A DNA stretch of 64,000 nucleotides. It comes from Locusta migratoria. Its lineage: Eukaryota; Arthropoda; Insecta; Orthoptera; Acrididae. The stretch is taken from positions 280,865,654-280,929,653 of the forward strand of contig CM048747.1 of NCBI GenBank assembly GCA_026315105.1, given 5' to 3'. The position numbers and the translations under genes are program-made. Each line of letters starts with the position of its first letter. Within the stretch, counting starts at the first letter, position 1. Under the pieces are notes generated by a model. The model searched no databases. It saw nothing but the letters and a program-made list of their open reading frames with translations, and was not told the origin of the DNA. Shown here in pieces: positions 1-10,040 of the stretch.

Positions 1-1159
1 CTGAAAGTCCAACCACCCAAAAATAGATCAAGCCGATGCAGAGACACACTAATTCGAAACACGTTAATTACTGTTAGTGAAAGCAACGTAAAATTACTTT
101 CTATGTGTCCTTAGAGATACTTACAGAGAACAATAGGTTGCTCTTTGAAATTATGTTTTTCCTTGAAAATAAAATATTTGAAATGTTTTAATCGTAACAG
201 ACAGGGATGTTAGAATAAACGGAGATGGCATTATCTATGCCGAGAACGTACGTCAGTTGAAGCCTGACCGCCATGTTGGTCATTTTTGGAAAGCTATTTA
301 TCCGTTAAAACTGAAAAGTATGTACTTTCAAACAATACATTTTCTAGAATAAATAGTAATAAATACTCAACATAGTACATTTGAAAACTTAATTTTTAAT
401 GTCTAATTTGCACTCTTTTTGATGAATCTACTGTAAGAATGTTACTCGTGTATTGCTCCAATACAGTTTATTAGAAATACAACAACAAAAAGTCAGTACT
501 CCTCTGGCTGTATGCTAATGTTACACCAGAACAAAATACATAAAATTAAAGGTCCACTGGTTTACAGTTCCAACACTTGAACAATACCAGTTCATCAATT
601 CCGGATGTCAGTGTGGCGACCTACAATCGTCCGTCCCCACAGTCGGCGGCGGTGCTGCGGAACCCGATGGTGTCCTTGGCTGGGCGGCTGAGCAGCGGCG
701 GTGGCGACGTCGGAGGGCGGAGGCGTGGCAGGTCCCTTGGCTGGCGTCCCACTGCCGTGGCTAGGCTATGATCGTCCTTAAATATGCACGCGGAAAGATA
801 TCTGCCTGCCCTAACTCCGCGATAACGTGCACGGCGGGCGGGAGTAGGTCTCCTTTTACTGCGCCCTGTGGACGTGCTGCTAGCGCCGCCCTCGACGTCG
901 TGTGGGCCCGTGGATGGTTCGCCTAGCTGCCCGGCAACCCGCGATGCCTTCGTGTTGTATGTGTTGCCGCTGTAGTAGGCGGACAGGACAGTTTGAACAC
1001 TTTGTACATCAAGGCAAAACTGTCGGACGTTTTATTCCTGTTTTAAGTTACATAAAACTTTAGCTGTACAATACGAACACCTCTCTAAAACTTAGCAATA
1101 TGGCGGAGGCAGGATTCACTTTTTCAGCGTAAGGGCGTCTCCATGTATTTTAACCTCCT
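1..1159. other. Unassigned AT-rich DNA with a GC-rich island
   Basis: Bases 1-580 are AT-rich with no frame, motif or repeat I can name. Bases about 600-1000 switch abruptly to GC-rich, CpG-rich sequence. A 64-residue open frame there (577-771) is arginine/glycine-rich in the way translated GC-rich DNA usually is, and I do not call it a gene. The block could be part of an unrecognised element or a short CpG island. I see no TATA-plus-start arrangement. Confidence 0.4.
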
Positions 1160-1162
1160 TGG

Positions 1163-1378
1163 CAGTACGAGGCGCGTCCAGAAAGTAAGTTCCGTTTCTA
1201 TTTATCTCCGCTGCAGTGCTGCGATTGCAGTTCCGCACATGCGCTGTAGACGATGTGTATCAAGGAGAAGAACGTGTGCCATTTGGAGATCGCTGTCAGT
1301 TACGTACGCTTCGTTGTGCTTGTTTGAAATGTTGCCTTTGATTGAAAATCCCGCCGCCTGTGAAATCAGGTGTAGTGT
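1163..1378 (+). mobile_element. Mariner-family 5' end: TIR and transposase N-terminus only
   Basis: The block opens with a mariner-type terminal sequence (cgaggcgcgtccagaaag near 1168). About 160 bases later a start codon at 1330 begins a frame reading MLPLIENPAACEIR. This resembles the first residues of mariner transposases with the ENPA-CEIR-VIRFL signature. Homology stops at about 1375, where tRNA-like sequence begins, so the helix-turn-helix and the catalytic DDD domain are missing. It is a 5' fragment that cannot encode a transposase. The family assignment rests on remembered motifs. Confidence 0.6.
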
Positions 1379-1438
1379 AGGGGTCAGCGTAACTTCCTAG
1401 AAAGCAGGAGACCCGGGTTCGAATCCCGGCTGGGTGCA
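1369..1438 (+). repeat. tRNA-like segment (SINE head or tRNA pseudogene)
   Basis: The segment contains an A-box-like stretch (gtgtaggggtcagcgt) and a clear B box with paired T arm (cccgggttcgaatcccgg), followed by gctgggtgca. The anticodon arm is poor and there is no acceptor pairing that closes a full cloverleaf. I read it as a tRNA-derived Pol III promoter of a SINE rather than a functional tRNA. It directly abuts the truncated mariner. Confidence 0.5.
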
Positions 1439-1516
1439 CATTTTCAGCTTTGCCCAATAGCAGTTCATGTCATATATTCTGTGAATATTACTCGTAAAAC
1501 GTCTAACAGTAAGAGA

Positions 1517-1537
1517 ACACACACACACACACACACA
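1517..1537. repeat. (CA)n microsatellite
   Basis: About ten uninterrupted CA dinucleotides lie between the two tRNA-like segments. Confidence 0.9.
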
Positions 1538-1548
1538 AACGGCGAAGG

Positions 1549-1632
1549 GAGGACTCGAACGTCCCGCGATAGCGGCTGCGCAATCCTTAGCTTGGTGCCT
1601 TAGATTACACGACCATCACCGAACGGCTTACG
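1549..1632 (-). repeat. tRNA-like segment, inverted relative to the one at 1369
   Basis: On the minus strand this reads as a tRNA-like unit. An A-box-like stretch (gttcggtgatggtcgtgt) lies near 1620, a B box (gacgttcgagtcctccc) near 1550, and the spacing suits a class II tRNA. It has no coding anticodon arm I trust. With the + strand segment 110 bases upstream it forms an inverted pair of Pol III-type promoters, a layout also seen in the foldback at 41,972-42,268. Confidence 0.45.
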
Positions 1633-1786
1633 TCTCTCATCCCGATAATTTAGAATTAGTGGATAACACTCATCTTGATATCTGAAAGACAAGAGCCTTA
1701 TAACAAACTATTAAAATTAATTTTATCTTGTTTGAAGGGGCGATCTTAAGTAATTAGTACGAAATGTTGTCAATATTGCTATCGTA

Positions 1787-1952
1787 TTGTCTGGATGACT
1801 AGTTTTGGTAATACACAGTTACCGTCAACGGATCATCTGTTTCTGACACAACATTTTTGATTATTAGCAAAAGCACTTGTCAAAATTGTTGTGTCTGAAA
1901 TATATGATACGATGATGGTAACTGTGTATTACCGAAACTAGTCATCCAGACA
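1787..1952. repeat. Foldback element with ~70-bp inverted arms
   Basis: Left arm 1787-1858 and right arm 1882-1952 are reverse complements with few mismatches; both carry tggatgactagttt and gtaatacacagttacc. The loop is about 23 bases. The arms contain the hammerhead-like motif annotated separately, which suggests a Penelope-like element terminus present as an inverted duplicate. There is no coding sequence. It could alternatively be an unrelated MITE. Confidence 0.75.
1909..1937 (+). ncRNA. Hammerhead-ribozyme-like motif (degenerate)
   Basis: Read 5' to 3': acgatga (canonical CUGANGA with two changes), one extra T, then GGTAA at 1917-1921 pairing with TTACC at 1929-1933 as stem II, then GAAA at 1934-1937. 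The spacing resembles the minimal hammerheads of Penelope-like elements. The altered core predicts weak or no cleavage. Confidence 0.4.
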
Positions 1953-2202
1953 GTAAAACAGGGATCTTGGCAACATTTGGTACTAAACGATATTACAAGT
2001 TGGCCATACACAGAGCTACAGACTTCAGATTATTGTTGGCGGATGGGGTACTCCATTTGACATACTCTAGCAGTTGTGTACTAGGACCCAACGAATGATG
2101 TGTTCTGAATGCTCTGAAACATGTAAACACAACATCAGCGTCAACAAATAACTCACCAAGTAATAGTGTGTTTAACCACTGGGAAAAGGGGGTGAGGCTC
2201 TG

Positions 2203-2820
2203 CTTCAAAATAGTGGGGAACGGGCGGGTGAAGCCCCTATTTCAAAATACTGAGATAGGTGAGGACGAGGCCTCAGAGTGAAGATATCGGAGGGTGGGAC
2301 TGATGCCCCTGCATCAAAATATTGGGAGATGGGTCGAGGCCTTGCGCGTCCAAATATTGGGGAGAGGGCAGGGCACCTGCTTCAAAATATAGGGGGGGGG
2401 GGAGGAGGAGTGAGAAACCTGCATCAAAATATTGAGGGGAAGAGGGGCGAGGCCCCAGCTTCAAAATATTGGGGGAGGGAGGTGAGGGACATGATACAAA
2501 ATATTATGGGAATGGGAGGGGCAAGACCCTTAATTAAAAATATTTGGGAAGGCGGGAGCAAGGCACCTGCTTCAAAATATTGGGAGGGGGCGGCGTAGGA
2601 CGGTGGAGCCTCAGATACAAAATATTGGGGGAGGGAGGGGGGCTTGACCACTGACTCAAAATATTGGAGGAAAGGGAGTGTGAGGTGCCTTTTTCAACAT
2701 ATTGGGGGAATTGAGGGAAGAGGCCTCAACTTCAAAATAATGGGGAGGGCGCAGCAACGTCCCAGTTTCAAAATATTGGGGGAGGTGTACGAGAGCCCTT
2801 CTGGAAAATATAGGCGAAGG
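2203..2820. repeat. Diverged minisatellite, ~38-bp unit, about 17 copies
   Basis: The core ttcaaaatattggg recurs at 2203, 2241, 2281, 2313, 2351, 2381, 2423, 2460, 2494, 2534, 2571, 2614, 2656, 2693, 2731, 2767 and 2803. Each core is followed by a purine-rich gggaggg stretch and a gaggcc/cacctgc linker. Spacing is 30-43 bases and the units are individually diverged, so the array is old. The strand is strongly purine-biased. Open frames on both strands (for example 2278-2598) exist only because stops are rare in this repeat. Confidence 0.93.
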
Positions 2821-2829
2821 CAGTGTCGC

Positions 2830-3521
2830 ACCTGTTTCATTCGTGTGACGTAATGCAGTGCTTGCTTCGTATTGTCATTTATACATTCGTCATGTAATTT
2901 AACAAAAATGTCTGTCTGTAATTCATACAAATCTGTAGCAATTCTATTCCGATCTTGATGAAATTTTTCACATTTGACCTTAAAAAGAAATAGAAATGTC
3001 GTATCTACGTAAGATAAGTAGTGTGGATGACGGAGAGTGAGCGATCACCATGAAAGTGGGTACATGGATGTGCGTCTTCATGGGAAGGTTTTTGTATTTC
3101 CAAAGGCACCGTATGGAACACAGCGATGGGTGCCTTGAAACAAACTTCTACTCTCACTGACCGATCATCATGTAAGTAAGTAACTTGTCGTGCACAGGAT
3201 GGATGGGCGGAAGGCAGAGGAGGAGGTGGACAGAGGTAGGGGGACGAGATACAGGAAGAGGGGCGGGGGTAGGTAGAGAAAAGAAAGAGGAGGCAAGCGG
3301 AGATGGACTGACAGAAGAGGATCAAGTAAATAACCGGACAACATCGGGTAGTAAGGCTACTGTCTTCTGAAATATGAACTGGAAATAATTTGCCTTACTC
3401 TTCGCAGCTAAACGCTTACATCGTCAATACATCTGCACTCTGCAGGCCACCATAACTTGTGTGGGGGCAGGTACGTCTAGTAGGTCCATCATTTCAGCTC
3501 TTACCTGTTTCATTTGTAGAA
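2830..3521. other. Unassigned stretch
   Basis: The sequence is mixed in composition. Bases 3190-3310 are strongly G/A-rich on the + strand and allow overlapping low-complexity frames on both strands. No motif, terminal repeat or promoter is recognised. Confidence 0.3.
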
Positions 3522-3530
3522 ACTGCGTGG

Positions 3531-3724
3531 CCGCGGTTGAGTGGCGGATCGCATTGGGGCGCTATGCTCCGATGCGCGACGCCGTTCCCCGTCGGGGGTT
3601 AGACTCCTCCCTCGGGCATGGATGTTTGTGTTGTCTCTAGTGTAAGTTATTTTATAAGTAGTTTGTAAGTTTAGGGACTGATGACCCCGCAGTTAAGTCG
3701 CAGAAGCTTAACAATCATTTGAAT
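3531..3724 (+). mobile_element. tRNA-derived SINE, family A (diverged)
   Basis: The tRNA-like head (ccgcggttgagtggcg, then a B box near gtcgggggttagactcctcc) is followed by the family A body: ctcgggcatgg, gtaagtttagggactgatga, then an aagcttaaca tail. Both sides carry the 9-bp duplication actgcgtgg (3522-3530 and 3725-3733), so the ends are firm. Like other SINEs it would be transcribed by Pol III and mobilised by a partner LINE. Confidence 0.9.
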
Positions 3725-3733
3725 ACTGCGTGG

Positions 3734-5440
3734 GAAGGACAACTGTCTGCAGACCTCCGTAACATATATACTTTCTCAGCTTTTCTCGTTGTGGTCATGA
3801 CGTGGACCGTGAACTCTCAGAATTTTATCAGTAATTATCTTTAAGATACACAATGTCCCTCTTGTAATATTCATTTCTGGAGTTTACTGAGCATCTCTGC
3901 AACCCTATCTCAGGTGATAAGACATCTGTTGAAGAAAAGAGCAGTTCTGCGTTAGATTTCCTACAGTTATTGATATGCCTCCAACAGGCAATTGACAATT
4001 TCAATGTGGACGCCTTCATACGCTTGATCCCTTGTTGGAATCCAGTATTGAATCCAGTATTGCGAGCAAGAAGAGCTAATGGGCAGGGGGCACTAACTAC
4101 CGTACTGCGCTACAAGTTGAGAATGTGGGTGAAAAGGAACCGTGCTTGGATAGTCTAAGGCGCGCTCCGTAGCTCAGCGCGCCCTCTGTAAGGACACATT
4201 GAACAACATCGAACAAACACAATCAGCGAGGAATAGAACTACCCATAGAAAAAACAGTTATAAGTGCATTGTAGGCTACTTATTTTGTACAGGATTTACA
4301 TTTCCTTAACATTCTTACAAAGAATGACAACGGAACAATGAATTTTTTTTTTCATTTTAAATATGCGACACCAATTTTAGTGTCTTTTAAGAGGAAATAG
4401 TAACAATTATGATGTATCAAAATTAAAACAAATGTTGAAAAGTTAGAAAAGAGTCAAAAGGAATTTTTATGATATTTATTGCCTTAAAATAGTGTTTCAC
4501 ATATAAAAGTGCAAAAATGAATTGTTTCATGTTGTTTTTAACTACAGCAACGAGATTTTCTTTGCATTACTTTGCAGTTTCATACGGGAACTAACGACCA
4601 GAAAAACAAAGAGGGAAACAAGTTCGCACAGAACTTGTGAAATAGAAACTCCTTGTATGTCTTATTCATTTGGAAAAACATAAATGTCTGATTGCTTCAC
4701 CTTTATCTTTATTCTTATAATGAATTTCACCATTATCTCTGCTTTTCGTATAGTTCCTTGTATGTGCGCGTTGTCTAGAGCAGTCGTGTTTTGTATTTTA
4801 CTTTAATTATAACAATTTAATTAAAATACTTTCGCTTTCAGAGACTGGATGACATCAACATTCAACATCATTATATAAACAAGCTAACTCGAAACTGAGG
4901 GTACAGATATTTAATATTAATCATACAAGAAGGCCAATGAAACGTACGTAATTCGAAAGGTGCTTCGGCATAGATGTTGCGAATATAAAAATTTACGTGT
5001 GCACGTAGCCGTTAAGAGTGGTAAAAAGAAATAGAGTTTTTGGGTTGATACGCCAAATTCTCCATAAGTTTTGCTAATATATTATAATTCGTTGCAGGTG
5101 GCATATTGGTGTTGTAATCCATACACAATCAATCTGCAATAGTACGAAGTTTATTACAACCAGTAAATTAATCCAACAATAGTATAGGTAGGCTGACAGC
5201 GTTCCTTCGAGAAAGGTGTTGATCTGTCGTGGCTTCTGGATGACTTTTCAATGCGTCGGTTATCATCGGCGAAGACTGACTGCCGCTGGATTTTTTTCCC
5301 TTTATTGCATTTTAATGCCCTATTACAAACAGAATATAAAATTAACAAGGTGATAAAATGGCGCTTTTACAGGTACAAGATGAGAAAATGGGAGAACGTT
5401 AAAAGAACATGACAGTGGATAGACATACATGGTTGTTAAA
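3734..5440. other. Unassigned AT-rich DNA
   Basis: About 1.7 kb of AT-rich sequence without a frame above 65 residues, terminal repeats or known motifs. An A/T-rich zone at 4260-4560 has short homopolymers. I see nothing to annotate. Confidence 0.4.
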
Positions 5441-5449
5441 ACAAGAGAT

Positions 5450-7545
5450 TGCCACTGTGGCTAAAAACACTCACTGCAGACGACAAGACATAACGTGACG
5501 GCGACATTGGGGTAAGAAACACTGAACACTGGTTTCGCACAGGCGTCTACGCAACGTGAAAAAACACTGGACAACGAAACACTATACACACGAAGCACTG
5601 AACACTGTTAAAACACTAGCACTGTACTGGCCCTGCAGGGGGAGGGGAGAAGGGGGGATGGAGAAAGTGCGGGGGAAGGGGAAAGGAGGTGAGCGGAGGA
5701 GAGACAGTGGGTGGTGGAACCGGAAGGACTCCCGGGGAGGTGGAGAAAGGAGGGGGTGAGCCAAGCGGGGGACGGGAGGGGGACGGGAGGGGGACGGGAG
5801 GGGGACGGGAGGGGGAGGGAGGAGGGCGTGATAATCTACAGAGAGAGGTCAAATTTAGAAGGAGGGATAGATGTCGGGACGGTTATGGAGAACATCGTCT
5901 GGGAGAGGTAGGTGGCGGAAGCCACCCTTGGAGAGAACATAGAGGGTGTGGAGGTGAAGGGAGGGTGGGAGGGAGGGAGGGAGGGATGTGACGGTAAAGG
6001 CGTGGCAGGGGCCCGGGATCCAGGAGGAAAGGAGATACTAGTGGGTGACGGGACTCTAACGTTCGGTGTATGTACTTGAGGCGGATGTGTTGAAGGAATT
6101 GGACCAGGTGTGGGAATGGGATGAGGTCGTAAAGGATCCGCTTGGGGGAGGGGAGGTGGATGTGGTAGGTGAGGCGAGGGCGTAGGGTTCGAGGATTTTG
6201 AGGGATTCATAATAGGAGGGGGGAGCGGAGATCCAGGCGGGGTGGAAGCAGCAAAGGATGGGACGCATGGGGGAACGGTAGGTATACAGGATGGTGGATG
6301 GATTGAGTGCCCATGTCCGGCCGGAGAGGCATTTCAAGACGTTAAGACGGAGAGGGCTTTCTGATGGACGGTTTTGACGTGAGTGTTCCAGGAGAGGTCT
6401 CTATCTAGGGTCAATCCGAGGTAGTGGAGGGTATTCATTTGCGGGATGGGGCGGCCATGGAGGGAGAGGTAAAGGTCTCGGTGGTGAAAGGAAGGGGTGA
6501 TGCGACCTATGATGATTGCCTGGGATTTTGTAGGGTTTACTGTAAGGAGCCACTGGTTACACCAGGAGGAAAGTTCGGAGAGATGGGACTGAAGGAGATG
6601 TTGGGACCGAGCGAGGAATGGAGCAAGGGCAAGGAAGGCGGAGTCATCAGGACACTGAAGAAGATGGACGGGAGGCTGAGGTAGGAGCATATCTGCTGAA
6701 TATAACAGATAGAGCAGGAGTGACAGGACGAAGCCTTGGGGCACCCCTGTGGAGGGGTAGAGCAAACGGGAATTTTGGTTATTGACAGTGACATAGGATG
6801 GGCGTTTGGAGAGGAAGGAAGCAATGAGACGGACGTAATTAATAGCAAGGGCGTAGGTTTGGAGCTTGAAAAGACCGGAATGCCAGACACGGTCGTAGGC
6901 ATTCTCAATGTCGAGGGAGACGAGGATGGCAGCGCGACGGAAATTAACCTGGATGGAGAGGAGATGAACAAGGCGAAGGAGCTGGTCATCGACAGAGAAG
7001 GACGGTCGGAAGCCACATTGGGAAAGGGGAAGGAGTTGGTGTTGACGGAGGTGCTCGTGGATACGGCGCGAGAGGATGGATTCGAGGACTTTACTGAACA
7101 CCGAGGTGAGGCAGATGGGACGGTAGGAGGAGGCTTCGGAGGGCGGTTTGTCAGGTTTAGGGAACATTAGGATACGGGAGGTTTTCCAGAGGTCTGGGTA
7201 GAAGCCGGTGAAGAGAATGACATTGTACAGTGAAGCGAGGGTGGAATGGAAGGAGGGGGGGGGGGCAGGCACGGAGGTGCCTGTAGGTAATGCGGTCGTG
7301 ACCGGGTGCAGAGTTACGTTTTGTGCGAAGCGTGTGTCCGATGTCTTGTGCTGTAATAGGTGTGGTTAAGTCTGAGGGGGGAATTTGGTCCAAATACTGA
7401 AAGCCAGGGGCGAGCGGAGGGACTGAGGTATCGGTGCGCTCATGGACGTCGGGAAAACGGGATTAGTCGAACCTGGGATTGTCGGGCAGGTCGAATATAT
7501 TGGCAAGGTGGTCAGTGCCGCTGGAGGCTGGGTGGCCGTCTTAAA
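5450..7545 (-). pseudogene. Jockey-like non-LTR retrotransposon: reverse transcriptase pseudogene, 5'-truncated
   Basis: Reading leftward from 7545, the linker (DHLANIFDLPDNPRFD) leads into fingers sequence SAPGHDRITYRHL near 7330. A 312-residue frame at 6334-7272 follows, with SYRPICLTSVFSKVLE, the palm A block LVSLDIENAYDRVW, the GVPQG block (here STGVPQGFVL) and the active-site position, where the usual Y/F-A-D-D reads C-P-D-D. The C-terminal thumb continues in another frame to about 5836. A C-rich stretch and a 3' UTR with repeated aacactg motifs run to about 5450. Endonuclease and ORF1 are absent. There is a frameshift near 7160-7270 and another near 6334. Jockey clade is the best fit; R1 or CR1 is less likely. 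Confidence 0.85.
5765..5812. repeat. Short tandem repeat, 11-bp G-rich unit, about 4 copies
   Basis: The unit gggggacggga is repeated head to tail inside the retroelement tail region. It is part of a longer G-rich strand (5630-5830) that could form G-quadruplexes. Confidence 0.85.
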
Positions 7546-7845
7546 ACGGCTTGCCGGCGGAGCGTGGTGGCGCCAGTGGAGCCTGTAGAGACTCGCTTCG
7601 GAGTCGCGATGCTGGCCCACCTGGTGTATCGACCAGGAACTGAAGCGCAGGTTGGCCGGCGAGTCGTACAGTGGAGTCGTACAGTGGATACATCGCTGGC
7701 CAGGGCGTTTGTAAACACGCCTGGCCGCTTGTTTGAGTGTCCACGCTTCGGCCGATAGCTCCGTAGACTGTGTTGCGGGTTGCCAGCTTTCCAGGGCGCC
7801 ACCTTATGGCACGCTGCCGGTACGGGGTTTACTACAGTTGGTTCA
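7546..7845. other. GC-rich unassigned block upstream of the retroelement
   Basis: GC-rich sequence with several overlapping open frames of 67-132 residues, none with a recognised domain. It contains a tandem 13-mer (gagtcgtacagtg) at 7661-7686. It may be further retroelement sequence beyond the part I can align. Confidence 0.3.
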
Positions 7846-7914
7846 GGTAAAATTAGCTCAGTCGGTTCGAGCTTGGCGTTAAGTTCAGATCCTGTGTTCG
7901 ATTCCTATGCCCCC
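7846..7914 (+). repeat. tRNA-like segment
   Basis: A-box-like ttagctcagtcggttcgag and B-box-like tgtgttcgattcctatgc are spaced as in a tRNA, ending with cccccac and a T-rich run. The D arm is good but the anticodon arm is disrupted. A SINE head or tRNA pseudogene is the likely explanation. Confidence 0.45.
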
Positions 7915-7999
7915 ACTATTTTTTAATTCTTCGTAATGTTTAATTCTTAACTTTTAAATATAGTTTTTAAATATATCTAAGCAATTCAGTTTATGAACG

Positions 8000-8425
8000 C
8001 AGTACTTTAACAAGTCTCAAGGACAAACATTTGAAAAAGTTGGGATTCTATTAAGAAAACCTGTTTTCACACATGGTCAGCTATATGTTGCAGCAAGTAG
8101 AGTTCGATACTTTGATGGTTTGAAATTCAAATGTTCAAATGTTTGTTAAGCTTATGGAACTTAACTACGGGGTCATCAGTCCCTAAACTTACAAACTACT
8201 TATCATCTACCTTACACTAAGGACGGCACAAATATCCATGCCCGAGGGGGGATTAGAACCCCCGACCGTAGTGGCCGTGCAGACCGTGACTGGAGCGCCT
8301 CAGTCGCCTCGGGCACCGCGGCCGGCGATGGTTTGAAACTTTATATTTGTGAACATAAAGAACAAGGACATTTAGCGCATGATGAGAGGATTTTTACGAG
8401 AAATGTTTTTACTGAATTTTTGTAA
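8000..8425 (+). pseudogene. Helitron Rep-helicase: C-terminal Pif1-type helicase fragment, split by a SINE
   Basis: From 8009 the frame reads NKSQGQTFEKVGI, then KPVFTHGQLYVAASRVRYFD, which match the last conserved motifs of the Pif1-like helicase in Helitron transposons. The frame is cut at 8125 by the SINE at 8126-8326. It resumes after the target duplication at 8327 (DGLK, then LYICEHKEQGHLAHDERI, then FTRNVFTEFL) and ends at a natural-looking TAA at 8423-8425. Removing the SINE and one duplication restores one uninterrupted frame of about 71 codons. Upstream, at 7994, there is an in-frame stop and homology fades, so the Rep domain and most helicase motifs are gone. I could not find a convincing Helitron 3' hairpin-CTRR end. 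Confidence 0.85.
8126..8326 (-). mobile_element. tRNA-derived SINE, family A, with 12-bp TSD
   Basis: A full-length 201-bp copy in minus orientation. Its 3' tail is at 8126; the body includes the reverse complement of gggactgatga; the B box is at about 8250-8262; the head ends in ccgcggccggc at 8326. It is flanked by perfect gatggtttgaaa repeats (8114-8125 and 8327-8338). It sits inside the Helitron helicase frame, so it is younger than that fragment. Confidence 0.97.
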
Positions 8426-8565
8426 CACTAAATTGTGAAATAAAGGAATTAATTCCCATATGTGTGTTTCATTCTCTCTTGTTTCTTCTTTGCACTTTCT
8501 TTCACCTGTTGTCATAGCATTCACATAAAATATATTAATTTGCAGTGCTCAATAAATTCAAATTA

Positions 8566-8881
8566 AAGGTAAAGCAGTCAACAATCCGAGGATTGGTTTG
8601 AATACCACAGTGCTTTACTAGGCATGGTCCTGTTTGGAGGTGGTATGCCGTTGCCTTCCTCCGACCTTCGAACTGACTTACCCAGCCAGTTATAGGGGGA
8701 CCTACAGTTTTACGCGGGTTCCGAACCACGGTGTTATTCGGCATTTCTCACATGAGCAACACTGCCAGAGGGGGAAGAAGTGGAAAGTGACAGATAAAAA
8801 TCCTAGGACCTGGCGGGGATCGAAACCCGCGACCTTTGGATTTGTAGTCTAGCACTCTACCACTGTGCAACCGAGGCACAC
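8566..8881 (-). mobile_element. tRNA-derived SINE, family B, copy 1
   Basis: Minus-strand element of 316 bp. The tRNA-like head is at 8805-8881 (on the minus strand ttgcacagtggtagagtgc as A box and cgcgggtttcgatccccg as B box). The body is unrelated to family A and contains a purine-rich gggggaagaagtgg block. The 3' end lies at 8566 (ggtaaagcagtc). The perfect 12-bp duplication aaattcaaatta (8554-8565 and 8882-8893) fixes the ends. A second copy lies at 17,235-17,540. Confidence 0.93.
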
Positions 8882-8893
8882 AAATTCAAATTA

Positions 8894-8896
<3 letters not shown>

Positions 8897-8926
<30 letters not shown>
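8897..8926. repeat. Homopolymer T(30)
   Basis: Thirty uninterrupted T residues directly after the SINE B target duplication. Confidence 0.95.
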
Positions 8927-8928
<2 letters not shown>

Positions 8929-9515
8929 ATTTTCATGAGTTTGCAAACACTAGTGGACGAATTTCGACCACAGGCAATACTAGTTTTTATAGTTCTACAT
9001 CAGACTGACGCCGTGGAAATAATGTGCGTTTACCGGAAGATTGTCATTTCAGTCAGGAGTACACACGTCGCCCTGGTGAGCGAGAACCGTTTTCGCATAC
9101 GTAATCAGTGCGGTCGTTGGAACGGCGAGTTGCAGAGTTTTAATTGTCGCCCTGGACAGCGTATAGCGTATGCCGCGGCAGCTCGGGCGTGCTCTCGCGT
9201 GCCGTGTTTGCTCTGCCGGGGCCAAACTTTTAATTAAATTTTATCGCAGCGCGCCCCACTCACTGATTGGTCGCAGCCTGCGTCGGATAGAGCGCAGTCG
9301 CCGGCATTGTCCCACACCATTTCCCGGCTCGCGTAGTTGATAGAGAAGCCAGCCCCAGACGGTTCACAGTTTTGCTGAGTGGGTAGCTGCAAACAAACGC
9401 ACTCCGCGCAAATCTAGAAAATTTTAATACAGGAAAAAAACACTAGGGAGGTTTTCAAAAGGTAATTAAAATTAATTCTGAATTTATTATCCACTTACGA
9501 AAAAGTTATTCAATA

Positions 9516-9561
<46 letters not shown>

Positions 9562-10040
9562 AATAAATAAATAAAAAAAATAAAAAAAAATCGTACCACA
9601 TTGCGAAACAAGTTACAAGGAAATCAGTGTGTTTTAATATTTCATCTAAATCTGCTTAATAGCAATAGTCGCCGCAGCAAAGAAGCGAAATAGCGCTGTG
9701 ACTGAATCGGTCTTACCACATTATTCACCTTTAGTAGGTTTTGATATGACGTTAACCAGAAATAGTTTATTTGTACAGCATTTTTCAACAACGATAATAA
9801 GCAAGCGAAGAAAGACCCAAACTAAGCACTCAGCTCTCTTGGCCATTCACTAATTATTAAATAGTACATAATTTAATAAAATGTCCAAATTTCTGTAAAC
9901 GTGTTATTTTTCTAGTAGTCTTCAGTCCGGAGGCTGATTTGATGCAACCTACTCTATCCTGAGTAAGCCTCTTCATCTTCTTCTAAGAACGGCAAACCAC
10001 ATTCATTTAAATCTACTTGCTGTATTCGTCTCTTGGTTTC
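8927..10040. other. Unassigned stretch with A(43) tract
   Basis: A moderately GC-rich part (9010-9420) contains no recognisable domain. An A(43) run at 9517-9559 grades into (AAAT)n to 9591. No promoter or element end could be assigned. Confidence 0.35.

Noticed and set aside
1369..1632. Pair of tRNA genes
   Set aside because: The cloverleaf fails in the anticodon and acceptor arms. They are better explained as SINE-type heads.
2278..2598. 106-residue open frame with repeating QNIGG/SKYW pieces
   Set aside because: It is a translation of the 38-bp minisatellite. Frames on both strands stay open for the same reason, and there is no codon-level conservation.
2203..2820. CRISPR-like regular repeats
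   Set aside because: Units are diverged and of variable spacing with no distinct spacers. The context is eukaryotic, so it is a minisatellite.
5616..6210. Proline-rich minus frames of 78-124 residues
   Set aside because: They lie in the C-rich 3' region of the retroelement and overlap the RT C-terminus in another frame; low complexity only.
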